DNA of 64,000 nucleotides from Ochromonas danica (Eukaryota > Sar > Chrysophyceae > Chromulinales > Chromulinaceae): contig VKHL01000012.1 in assembly GCA_015146655.1 (NCBI GenBank), positions 62,001-126,000 of the forward strand, in the 5' to 3' direction. Position 1 is the first letter of the stretch. Each line of letters opens with the position of its first letter. The notes beneath the pieces are model-generated. The model saw only the letters and a program-made list of their open reading frames with translations, did not search any database and had not been told where the DNA came from. The position numbers and the translations under genes were made by a program. Below are positions 1 through 9,651 of the stretch, in pieces.

Positions 1-69
1 ACGAAGATGTGTTTTCCAATTATCCTTGTGTGGCTGTCAAAGTTTGGTGGTATGTGAGATCGCCCTCAC

Positions 70-202
70 TGTGCAGGGGTGAGCGTGCAGATGTGGCGAT
101 GCGGGGCGAGCTGACAAGCGTGCGCGCGGGGGTGCATGAGGCGGACATGCGCTGGGAAGAAGTCTGAGCCATCCTTCCTTCAATCTTCTTGATGACATTC
201 AT
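70..202 (-). CDS. Possible first exon of a gene leaving the left edge
   Basis: On the minus strand an ATG at 202 (second ATG at 172) opens a Ser/Thr/Arg-rich frame that reaches a GTGAGG donor just below base 70. This part is much richer in GC than the AT-rich 203-363 that follows, which would then be a divergent promoter shared with the next gene. The alternative is a plus-strand 3' end: bases 3-167 are also open, ending ..RWEEV-stop at 165-167. Neither protein is recognisable, so the choice is weak. Confidence 0.25.
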
Positions 203-363
203 TAATCAACACCTTGTTTATCACTAAACAAATAACTAGCAAAGTTTTTTTGCGATCTTCAAATCTCTCTCGTTTTCCTTTGCTTTCTAAGTCGTTTTGA
301 CTTTACCCGCAAGATTTTATTTTTTAGAGAATTGTTACGTATCTGAAAAGAATCCATTATATT

Positions 364-947
364 ATGTTACGTACGTCTTCTTCTTCGTTAAGACAATCAT
401 CCAGTAGAAAAGAGAACTGGCTTTCCAAAATTAGCTTTGGTCGCTTCAAGTTTTCCTGGCGAAAACCAAATGAGGGTAAGTATTCCTTTTCTATTTTTGT
501 TTATTTCTGTTATTATTAATTTTGCTCTTGTTAATAGATGGAATAGTTACCAAGGTCTCAAATTTCTTTAATGATATTTGGGAGCATTTTTTATATTCTC
601 TTGAATGTTGGGATGAAGAAGAATTTCTGAGTCGTACTGTGCAAACGGATTATTCTTGGGATGAACTGCCACCTGCTGACATGCAATTAGTCATGCAGTC
701 TGTCTTTCGCAATCTTGAGTCTGTCCACCCTGAGCCTACTATTATGAGCGCTAAAACGGTTGTTGCTGATGAACAGCGATATGTGAATAGTTTCCGTTTT
801 TTTCGAAGCAATCGTGTATGTCCCAATGTTCTGGTGGATAATGGAGCTTCCAATGGTCTTCGATCCAGGCGAGCTGTTGACAATGATGATGACACTGTTG
901 TAGATTCCAGTAATCATCTCCGTCCAGCTGCGTCTCTTGAAGAATAA
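364..947 (+). CDS. Unknown small protein, two exons
   Basis: I do not recognise this protein. Exons 364-475 and 538-947 are joined by a 62-bp intron (GTAAGT to AATAG). They give 173 residues that open with a basic, Ser-rich stretch (RTSSSSLRQSSSRK). The exon 1 phase (one base, G) joins AT to give Asp and keeps the downstream frame open. The middle is rich in aromatic and acidic residues (NDIWEHFLYSLECWDEEE) and the C-terminus has a polar acidic tract (DNDDDTVVDSS). No membrane segment or known motif is visible. An ATG at 522 lies inside the intron and is probably not the start. The splice signals are good; the function is unknown. Confidence 0.7.
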
Positions 948-1477
948 ACTGTCTGTGGATGTTATTATTTATTTGTTGTGGAAATGATTTGTGACGGTGA
1001 CTGACGTTGCTTGTTTTTCAGATTATTTTCTGTCTATTTTTCCTTTCCCGTCTGTTTTCTTTATGTTGAGTATGTTTCGTTTTCTGTCTTTGCTGAAGTG
1101 CGCGTCCAAAGACGTCACTAATATTATTACTTTATACTATTTGAGTGGTTCATGACATTTGGGTTCTCGCTAACGGATGAGGTGTTCGATGTTAGGTGAT
1201 GGTATGCTTTGATAATTTGTGTTTGTACGGACGCTTCTTAGCGTTATTTACCTGTGTGTGGTGATATGCTAGTGGGCAAAATGCCATGCTTTGGTGGTTA
1301 ATTTGTTTGTTGTATAGTAGTTGGTAGCGAATATGGATTTCTCTAGATGATGCGGTTCTTGACTGAGAATGTTCCATATACATATTCTTCTGTCTATAAC
1401 GAGGAATGTTTCAACAATCAAATATTGGTAGTTGTTGTAATTTATGCGATTCTGGTGATTATCTTGACTACATATTT
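948..1477. other. Intergenic, convergent 3' ends
   Basis: This 530-bp AT-rich spacer lies between two convergent genes. I see no gene, repeat or RNA in it beyond presumed 3' untranslated sequence. Confidence 0.6.
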
Positions 1478-2980
1478 TTAAGTATGCTTGTGTGTTGCCG
1501 CCACACCAAGATCAGCGGGTATCAAAGGAGGTTTTCGCAATATATACTGGATAATTATTTGCCGTGTGAGCTCCACTACTAAGTCTGCCAACAGATCAAG
1601 CTGCAAAAAGTCGCTTTTAGGGCGGACTCCAGTCATGACTTCGCCAAAGAAATCTAAGAAAGCTTGACCGCGTCGCTGGCCAACGCAAGCTACAGCATCT
1701 AATGCAATGGGCATCATCGGTAACAGCTTTGCAATCCATGCAGATATTAAGAAGTCGTGACCAAACGCATCCCAGCATCTCAATGCGTATGCTTCGCAGG
1801 CTTGTTCGGTCAGGTTGTTGCTTTCAAACATTTCTTGGGCAACTTGGGCTGCAATTTTGCCTGTAATCATTGCCGTGTGAATGCCTTCTCCTGTGAGTGG
1901 ATCGACAAATCCAGCAGCGTCACCAATAAGAAGAGCTTGTTGGCCATAGGGTTTGGCAACTCCTCCAATTCGGATTGGCGCAACAGTTCGTTTCTTCTTC
2001 CAAGCAAAATCCTCTCCTAAGGCTTCTTGGAGATATGGGTGGTGTGCTATTGCTTCTGCTTCGAATGGAGCAATAGATCTCGATGTTGCGTTACCACCTG
2101 GTAAAACATATGTACCAAGGAAGATGTCTCCATTGTAGTGCCTGAAGAGTGCCGAGTAACCTGGTAAAGTAGCACGACAGAATAGCATGACACCATCAGC
2201 TTCATGCCACGCTGTTTTCTCTAAATAAGCCGTCGAGCAAACAGCTTCGGGTTGTGAGCCGTTTGGGATAATACCTAGTTTTTGAGCTAAATAAGAAGTA
2301 CTTCCATCGCAAATGAAAAGCAATCTAGTTGAAAACTCTCGCTCGATGCCAGCTTCGAACTTGGCAATGATCTTCCAGTAACCCTCCGACTCTCCTTCAT
2401 TTCTATAAAAATTCGCACTGATAACTTCCCATCCTTCGTGTAGCTTTGCACCAGCTCCATTAGCAGCACGAACGAGATATTCATCGGCTATCTCTCTTTT
2501 GATTGCGTAGGTTTTACAACCCGTCACAGAGCCATAATTGCTACCATCTGTGTTTATACACTTATATCCAAAGGGAGATATGAACCCTCCTCTTTTCACA
2601 GGTTTAACAATTCCATCAGCTTCCATGCGCACGAGGATTCCCATGTCTTCCAGGATATCGAGGGCTGGTTTGCACCAGGCATCTCCACAGGGTTTGTAAC
2701 GTGGAAAGAACTTCTTATCGAAAAGACCAACCTTTATACCTTGTTTGGCAGCATAAAAAGCGGCTGTAGCTCCAGCAGGGCCCGCTCCAACGATGAACAC
2801 ATCAAAATCCAAGAACTTTTCTGATGATAGTTCTTCTGGAGATCGAGACAAGCGATTGATTTTCCTTTTTCTTCTGTCAATCAATCTTTTGATGATTAGT
2901 ACAGAAAGTAAGCCGCATGTTGTTAAGAAAGTAATTCCTTTCCAATTTGTCATCATCTTCACCTGTTCCAACAATTTCAT
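1478..2980 (-). CDS. FAD-dependent oxidoreductase, geranylgeranyl reductase family
   Basis: This 500-residue flavoprotein has a dinucleotide-binding motif near residues 64-72 (VGAGPAGATAA). It also has the family signature PRYKPCGDAW about 35 residues later and the second FAD motif GDAAGFVDPLTGEGI near the middle. The order fits the geranylgeranyl/digeranylgeranyl reductase family, which saturates prenyl chains, though p-hydroxybenzoate-hydroxylase-like relatives do other reactions. A hydrophobic segment at about residues 14-31 (TFLTTCGLLSVLIIKRL) followed by RRKRK suggests an N-terminal membrane anchor with the domain facing the cytosol or stroma. The frame is open six codons further, but that upstream codon is GTG, so the ATG at 2980 is taken. 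There is no ASAFAP-type presequence, so a role as the plastid ChlP is not supported. The substrate is uncertain. Confidence 0.85.
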   Translation of the reverse strand: MKLLEQVKMMTNWKGITFLTTCGLLSVLIIKRLIDRRKRKINRLSRSPEELSSEKFLDFDVFIVGAGPAGATAAFYAAKQGIKVGLFDKKFFPRYKPCGDAWCKPALDILEDMGILVRMEADGIVKPVKRGGFISPFGYKCINTDGSNYGSVTGCKTYAIKREIADEYLVRAANGAGAKLHEGWEVISANFYRNEGESEGYWKIIAKFEAGIEREFSTRLLFICDGSTSYLAQKLGIIPNGSQPEAVCSTAYLEKTAWHEADGVMLFCRATLPGYSALFRHYNGDIFLGTYVLPGGNATSRSIAPFEAEAIAHHPYLQEALGEDFAWKKKRTVAPIRIGGVAKPYGQQALLIGDAAGFVDPLTGEGIHTAMITGKIAAQVAQEMFESNNLTEQACEAYALRCWDAFGHDFLISAWIAKLLPMMPIALDAVACVGQRRGQAFLDFFGEVMTGVRPKSDFLQLDLLADLVVELTRQIIIQYILRKPPLIPADLGVAATHKHT

Positions 2981-3316
2981 CCTGTTGAACAACTTCACTT
3001 GAAAAACTCATCCTTCAAACTAACATTTATTGACTTTTATCTCATCTCCTACTTTTACAAATCTCTCCTTTTCTCTCCAACTCCTCGTCTTTTGCCGGAG
3101 TGTGCAGTGTTTCACAGAAGTCAGTGTCAGCGAAGGGCAAGACTGCCCCCACAGAGTCAACCAAAGCGGCAACTCCTCACAGTGAGCGAACGACTCCTTC
3201 CCCACCCACCCCGACCCAGTTGACGAAAGATTCTATTCTATTCTTCCTTTTCTGATTGCATGTCTACTATCTATTGTTGACGTTTAAGTGTTTTGAAAGA
3301 GATAAAGATAAGAGAA
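2981..3316. promoter_or_regulatory. Divergent promoter region
   Basis: The region lies between two head-to-head starts (2980 minus, 3317 plus) and presumably carries both promoters. It has runs of CT and ACTCCT-like pyrimidine tracts but no motif I can name. Confidence 0.4.
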
Positions 3317-5649
3317 ATGATGTTACGTGTTGTTGGCCGACGTGTTCATCGTGTCATTGGCGAGAATTCTTTGAAGTTGACGTTAAGTCGAAGTATTGCA
3401 CTTGTTCCTTCTTACAGTTCTGCTCTAAGCTCAAGAGGGGCTCGTTTTACTCCCTACTCATATCAAGCTGTTTCATATCTGAGCACCAGTGGACCTGATC
3501 AGAACGAAAAGAAAGACGAGCCTCAATTGAAGGTCAACGCATATGGTCAATTAGAAAGCAACAAGAAGAGTGAGAAGACTAAGATCAACCTCACTGTTGT
3601 TGTCAATGGTCTCAAGTCTGTGGGCAATTATGTGAAAGACGTTGTCATGAACCCTCGAGCCACATGGCAGAGTATCAAGCACGAACTTGCGCATTATTGG
3701 TTGGGAAGTAAACTGCTGTGGTCAGAAATCATTATAACCAAGAATATTCTTGGCCGTTTGGTGGAAGGTCATGAACTGACAAGACGTGAGCGTAAACAAC
3801 TTGTTCGTACCACTATTGATATGTTCCGTCTCATTCCATTCGCTGTCTTCGTCATCGTTCCTTTTATGGAGTTGTTATTACCTTTTTGTCTGAAGCTCTT
3901 TCCTAATATGCTCCCATCAACCTTTGAAGATAGCTTGAAGAAGGAAGAAACGATGAAGAAAGAGTTGCAAATGCGTCTGGCAGTAGCGAAGTTCATGCAA
4001 GAGACGTTACAAGAGATTGCCAATCGTAAAGCTGATGGTGCGAGTGGCGCCGAAAAAGAGTCAGGCGCCAAAGAAATTTTGGACTTCATTGATAAAGCGC
4101 AGAGCGGACAGCCTTTGCCTGCTGAATCTATCCTTCGCATTGCAAGATTGTTCAAAGACGAGTTAACCTTGGACAATGTGGCGAGACCTCAGTTGGTATC
4201 TATGTGCACCTACATGGGCCTACAGTCTTATGGAAGTGATTCACTTCTTCGCTTCTTACTGCGTAATAAAATCCGTAAGTTGAAAGAAGATGATCGTCGT
4301 ATCCTTTGGGAAGGAGTAGATTCTCTCAATACTTTAGAATTGAGAGAAGCTTGTGCAGAGAGAGGTATGCGCTCTCTTGGACTGACTCACTTCCAACTCA
4401 AGCATCAGCTTAGTGAGTGGTTGGAGTTGAGTACTCACAAGAATGTTCCTATCTCATTGCTGATTATGTCTCGAGCGTTGACGTTATCTCACGCTCATGA
4501 ATTGCCTACCGCAGTGGTGCGGTCTTCCCTGTCATCGCTTGATAGCGATACTATCAATGAGGTTGTGCTTGCTGCAGCTAAGAGCAGTGAAGAAGATAGC
4601 CCAGATATTCGAAAGCGTAAGCTGGAGAGCTTGAAATTCCAACAAGAGAAGATCGATGAGGAGCGCGCTAAGAAAGATAAGAAAGAGGCTGCTGCCGCCG
4701 CCGCTGCTGCCGCCGTTGTGGTCGAGTCGAATGCTAAGGCCGCTACGGCCAAACTCGCGGAAGTAGTGGCTTCTGGCGTGGAAGCTCGTGTGGAAGAAAG
4801 CGGTAAAGTCGCTGTCTCAGTTCCTGCCAGTGATAAGCCCGCTGTTGCTGCGGTGAAGCCACAGGCGGCTACGGCTGCTGTTGCTCCAGAGAAAGCGGCC
4901 CAAAGTGTGGCTCCTGAGGCTCCCAAGGCTAAGAAGGAACTCAGTTTGCAAGAGGTCCAGGCTCTTGTTGATTTAGCTCGTGGATCCTCTTTGCAAAGGG
5001 AGAAGTCGGAGCTCAACATCTTGCAAAGCACCATTGAGGTCTTACTGGCCAACTCTCCTTCTCGTTCCCCTGTTGCTTCTGACGCCACTAGCCCAGTGCC
5101 CGCTGATTCCGCGGGAGCTGAACCTCATGCTGACGATGTTCGTCTCAGTCGTTCAGTCGATCGAATGCGCTCCGTGCTGAACAGTATGGTGAAAAAACTT
5201 GAGGTTCAAATAGACAGCGCCGAGAAAGAGGTGGGAGACAAATTTAATATCTTGGATAAGGATGGTGATGGGCAGATCACAGCTCATGAGTTGCGTGAAG
5301 CTATTGTCCAATTAATGCGCAAAGAGTACTCGTTGCAAGAGGCGGACCAAATGGTCGATCTCCTAGATGAAGATAAAGACGGCAAAGGTGAGCTCAAATA
5401 TGCTGATTGTAGATTTTCTTTTTAGCTGATGGAGATTGTTGGTTAGTCTCGTTGGTTGAGTTGCTGCATTACATTGAACAAAGAAAGGAGCGTCTTGAGG
5501 TGGAGGCGTTGCAACAGGTAAGCATTCTCTATCTATTTCAATTGACTCTATTTCCTTGTCTGACAAAACTCCGTCTGTGCGAGTAGAAGGTCGAACAGCA
5601 ACCAGAGGAAGTGGTTGGTAGCAGACTGGTAAATGAGCCATCCAAGTAG
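3317..5649 (+). CDS. LETM1: LETM1-like mitochondrial inner-membrane protein with EF-hands
   Basis: Exons 3317-5387, 5426-5517 and 5587-5649 give 741 residues. The LETM1 core is clear: HYWLGSKLLWSEI near residue 127, then RRERKQLVRTTIDMFRLIP and a membrane helix (FAVFVIVPFMELLLPF) at about 172-187, followed by the soluble helical domain. LETM1 acts in the mitochondrial inner membrane in K+/H+ or Ca2+/H+ exchange and volume control. The N-terminus (MMLRVVGRRVHRVIG) is a basic amphipathic presequence. An Ala-rich low-complexity stretch lies at about 455-540. A canonical EF-hand (DKDGDGQITAHE) starts near residue 647, and a second (DEDKDGK..) near 684 is cut by the 38-bp first intron. The upstream TTG in frame is not used; ATGATG at 3317 is. 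The last intron's acceptor could instead be three bases earlier, ending the protein at ALQQ. Confidence 0.92.
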
Positions 5650-6033
5650 TGTAAGTAGAGATCAGGACATGTGCATTGGGATACATCGATGTACTGCTTT
5701 GTAGAATAGGTGGCAATCTCTTGTGAGAGACTGTGGGGCTGCTGCACATCCTTGCTTTAATACCCACAGTCTCTGTAATAATTAAATTCTTTCACGACTG
5801 AGCAAATGATCATGCAATGGTAGTAATATCATGCATTGTGTTGGCACCAATTTTCATATCAAAGCTAAAGTAAAATATGCTCTGGTAGAATATAAATGTT
5901 TGATTACTATACAATAACATTTAACCATCTAACAGAGAATCATTGTCATTGTATAGTTTAGTATATACAGTACATGCTTCCTCACTAACACCAGCACATC
6001 ATCAGCAATCAGAACAACAATAGCAACAACAAC
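5650..6033. other. Intergenic, convergent 3' ends
   Basis: This AT-rich spacer lies between LETM1 and the GTPase. It carries no convincing coding, repeat or RNA signal; the short antisense frame crossing the LETM1 3' end has no supporting features. Confidence 0.55.
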
Positions 6034-6657
6034 TCACAACATGGTGCGCATCTTCCGATAGACTGCCTGAAAGAGAAAGTCAAACATTTCAGGAACATTT
6101 TGTCCTGATGCTGCAGATGTTTCAAAATAGGACAATCCACGACTTTGAGCAAAGGCTCTTCCTTCTTCTTCACTTACCACACGCTTTTTGTCAACTTTAT
6201 TGGCACAGAGTGTCACGGGGATATCTCGTAAATTAACACCATACTTGGACGCTTCTGCTAACCAGCTATCACACTCTTCAAAGCTTTCTCGTACACTAAC
6301 ATCATAGACGAGCATACATCCTTGTGCATCTTTATAAAACTCATTCCGTATTTCAAAGAATTCAGGATGACCAGAGAGATCCCAGAAGTTAACACGTACT
6401 TCATTGCCATCAATCTTGACAGGTTTAACACCATAATCAACTCCAATAGTAGCGATGTATTTGTTGACAAATCGATCTTCACAATATCGTTTGATAAGAC
6501 AGCTTTTCCCTCCACCACCACTACCAATAGAAATTACTTTAATACGTTCAAGAACAGGGGCTTGTCGAGATGGGACAGAAGGAGGTTTACGATTACCACT
6601 TGTTCCTCCTCCACCTCCAACTCCAGCTGATGAAGAATTTTGTCGTCGCTTCTCCAT
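6034..6657 (-). CDS. RJL/RBJ-type small GTPase
   Basis: This is a Ras-superfamily GTPase of 207 residues. A Ser/Gly-rich N-terminal extension of about 35 residues precedes the G domain: IKVISIGSGGGGKSCLIKR (P-loop), ATIGVDYGVKPV (switch I), WDLSGHPEFFEIRNEFYKD (switch II), CANKVD and FETSA. The switch II position that is Gln in Ras/Rab is His (SGHP), as in RBJ/DNAJC27 and the RJL family, which implies altered GTP hydrolysis. There is no C-terminal prenylation Cys (it ends RKMRTML) and no J domain, unlike animal RBJ, so it is an RJL-type protein. RJL genes are known to be kept mainly in flagellated eukaryotes. The in-frame TTG upstream is not a start; ATG at 6657 is used. It is a single exon. 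Confidence 0.9.
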   Translation of the reverse strand: MEKRRQNSSSAGVGGGGGTSGNRKPPSVPSRQAPVLERIKVISIGSGGGGKSCLIKRYCEDRFVNKYIATIGVDYGVKPVKIDGNEVRVNFWDLSGHPEFFEIRNEFYKDAQGCMLVYDVSVRESFEECDSWLAEASKYGVNLRDIPVTLCANKVDKKRVVSEEEGRAFAQSRGLSYFETSAASGQNVPEMFDFLFQAVYRKMRTML

Positions 6658-6883
6658 TTTGTTCGTCAAATCATTTGATCATTCGGGGTGAAGAAACGAT
6701 CACAATTATTGTATTGCGCGGGAGAGATGAATGTATGTAAAACCTTAATTAGTTTAGCTCTTTTACATAATTGCTCCATGTGCTGTGCGCGGAGGCCATG
6801 CGGGCTGTTCTGAAGGTCAAACAAAGCTAGAGAAGAGAGACTTCGATCTATTTCCTTCTTCTTGAGTTACCACTGAAGAAATC

Positions 6884-9044
6884 ATGTCAGAGAGTGCTGA
6901 ACCAGTTGCTACTGTAGTTAATGGACACACTTTTACTATTGACACACGTTATGTCCTAAAGGATAGTCGTATTCTTGGAAAAGGTTCTTTTGGTGTGGTC
7001 TGTACTGCTTATGACTCTATTCGTAAAATCAATATTGCTATAAAAAGAATCCGTCCTTATGCTAATGATGAATGGGATGCACGTCATACTTTACGAGAAA
7101 TAAGATTATTAAAGTTATTAGGACCTCATCCCAATGTAAGCACATGTTGTCGTTTTTCAGAGTTTTTTTGTATTTACTGATTTTCTGACAAAACCTGCCT
7201 TTGAACTTGTATTGTCATGATATTCCTAGATTGTGAGTCTCTATGAGTTAAGCCTCTTTGAACCCAAGACTGAACTCTATATGATGATGGAGTTAATGGA
7301 CTGTGACTTACATCGTGTGATCCAATCCAAACAGCCTCTCACCGAGAAACATCACAAGTGCTTCATTAAACAGATATTAGAAGCGATTAAGGCTATGCAT
7401 TCTATTGGTGTCTTTCATCGAGATCTAAAGCCTGGTAATATCCTCGTGTCGAAGGATTGTCAAGTGCGAATCACTGACTTTGGTTTGGCCCGATTTATGG
7501 ATGAATCTACGCGATCGGGTATGTAGTCGTTTTCCCTGTCTTCGTTTGAATTTGTTTAATACGGTGTGCTTGTGTTTGCAGGTCAGAATGATCTGAACCC
7601 AATGACAGAGTATGTTGTGACGAGATGGTATCGTTGTCCAGAGTTGCTTCTATCACCTAATCGACCTTACAGCGAGGCCATCGACCTTTGGTCAGTAGGA
7701 TGTATTCTTGCTGAATTAATTAAGCGCAAACCTCTCTTTCCTGGCAAGTCACATGCTCATCAAGTGCAGCTTGTCTTCGAAGTGGTTGGATATGCCAACA
7801 GCGCTGAATTGGGATTTCCTGTCAGTTCAGAAGCATTGTCCTTCCTTGAGAAGCGATGCCGATATCGCAAGCAGCCGTTGAGTAAGTTTATCCCTGAGGC
7901 CAGCCCTCAGGCATTGGAGATGCTGCAGGCTTTGCTTGCTGTCAATCCGCAAAATCGTCCATCAGCTGCGCAATCCATGGCCTTCAGTTTCCTCGACGAT
8001 GCTGAGATTCTCAACGATTATGGTCCCAATTATCTTACACGTCCTACGGTGGATTATTTCGATTTTGAACATGAACGCTATACTGTTTCCCAATTGAAAG
8101 ATATGATCGATAATGAGGTTTTCACTGCGGCTGCGGATGCTTACCGCAAATCCAGTCGACTTTCGAGTCAGCAAAACAGTGAAAAAGGAAGTGCGGCAAG
8201 TTTGGCACGAAATAATCAACATCAAATTAGTAGTCACAATCTTGGTGGCTATGACGAGAGTGATGGGCCAGTGAGTCAGTTGACAACTCAAGTGCGCAAC
8301 ACCAGGTTGACAAGCCGTGATAATGAAGAAGCCTCCAATCAATCCTCTCATGTTCATGCTGCCCGTCCTGTGAAAGAATCGTCTGACAATCCCTTTCGGT
8401 CACAGCCTGCGAGCAATAACTCTGGTCGTTCTGATGCTGATAGCATTAATAATCAGAATATTCTTACCGCGGTGAGGAATGACTTAATTGGCAATGCCAA
8501 TCCTGCAGTGGTACAAAGTCTACGAACAGCTCGCAAGAGTGCTCCTAAGACACCTTCACCTCAGAAGATGGACATTATTCTTCAGAAAGATGCGATGAAT
8601 AAGCAGAGAGCGATGAAAGAGCAAGCTGAAGAAGATGCTGTGCTGAGTGCCCGATCGGAAGTGACCCAAAGCAGTGAGTCGGAGAGTGGACGAAGCCACA
8701 ATGGGGGCAAGTATTACGCCAACATCTTTGCCAAAAGAACTGCTCCAAGTAACAGTACCAATGGTGTTCGTGATAATAATCCCACGAATAATGTTGGTGC
8801 GACGAATAATCCGTCGAATAAACGATTTGGACGCTTGATGAGCGCTTTCCCTTCATTACCAGGAGGAAGCGCTCGTCCTCCTGTGCCCGCGGCTGCTGCT
8901 CCTTTGAATAACTTGTACAAGTCATCCAGTAACAGTGAAGCAGTTGCAGCTCAGTTGAATAATGTGAATACTCGTGCCTCCATTGCTATGATGAACAGTG
9001 GCAGCAACATCCTCCATCATGAATATGATTACACAAAATATTAG
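6884..9044 (+). CDS. MAP kinase, TEY class, with long Asn/Ser-rich tail
   Basis: Exons 6884-7135, 7230-7518 and 7582-9044 give 667 residues. The kinase domain shows the glycine loop GKGSFGVV (from residue 32), catalytic Lys54 (IAIKRI), HRDLKPGN (147-154), DFGLAR (167-172) and the activation loop LNPMTEYVVTRWYRCPE, with the dual-phosphorylation TEY at 189-191. It therefore belongs to the ERK/plant-MAPK CMGC group and should be switched on by a MAPK kinase. After the domain (about residue 370) comes some 290 residues of low-complexity Asn/Ser/Ala sequence with basic patches (RTARKSAPKTPSPQK). This is longer than a typical ERK and recalls extended MAPKs such as ERK7/MAPK15, although the domain itself is not clearly of that subgroup. 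The intron phases join cleanly. Confidence 0.93.
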
Positions 9045-9651
9045 CTTCCCGATGGTTATCTACGCCCGTTGTGGTCATGGGCATTACAGTGATATCTGGA
9101 CCATTTCTGTTCTACCTCTTGTTGTGATTCTCTCGTCATTGACTATCATGCCCTTTGTCTGTTTGTTTGACACACTCATTTTATGCGTCATTGTGCGACA
9201 CGATAACTTAACAATTGGCATCTGTTCGCTCGATCACCCATCATTAACACAAACAAAGTGCAATGGTTGTAAAATAGAAGTAATTAAAATTACTGTACTT
9301 GGTGGTTCTGCAATAATTCTGTTGCTTGGTGCGTGAATTTTAAATGTGCTGACGAGGCTTTGGTTCCACTGTCTCCACACCATGGTCAACTAGGAGTATT
9401 TAGGGCAAGTGAAGAAGTTAGTAAAGCTTAGAAAAGCACATAAGCACTGTGTCCCAAGATCATGTACTCAACGGAATACGAGTTATATCTCTGAAAATGT
9501 GAGGTTTGGAGAGCCTGTTGAAGATCAGGAAGAGCGGCCGGGGAGGATTCTTGACCATCACAATTGAATTGATCATCCCTCTAGGACCTCCTTGTGAGTC
9601 CGTGGCTGACTGGGTGAGACAGAGAAGAATAGATTAATAATACCTTCCACC
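9045..9651. other. Intergenic, 607 bp
   Basis: This holds the MAPK 3' untranslated region and the amidase promoter. An open frame crossing the MAPK stop in another phase encodes a hydrophobic stretch but has no start context or motif and looks accidental. I see nothing else. Confidence 0.5.

Noticed and set aside
4495-5088. 197-codon open frame antisense to LETM1
   Set aside because: It mirrors the Ala/Lys/Glu-rich low-complexity part of LETM1; no motif or start context.
8998-9336. Hydrophobic 112-codon frame overlapping the MAPK end
   Set aside because: It is out of phase with MAPK, lacks motifs and runs through presumed 3' UTR.
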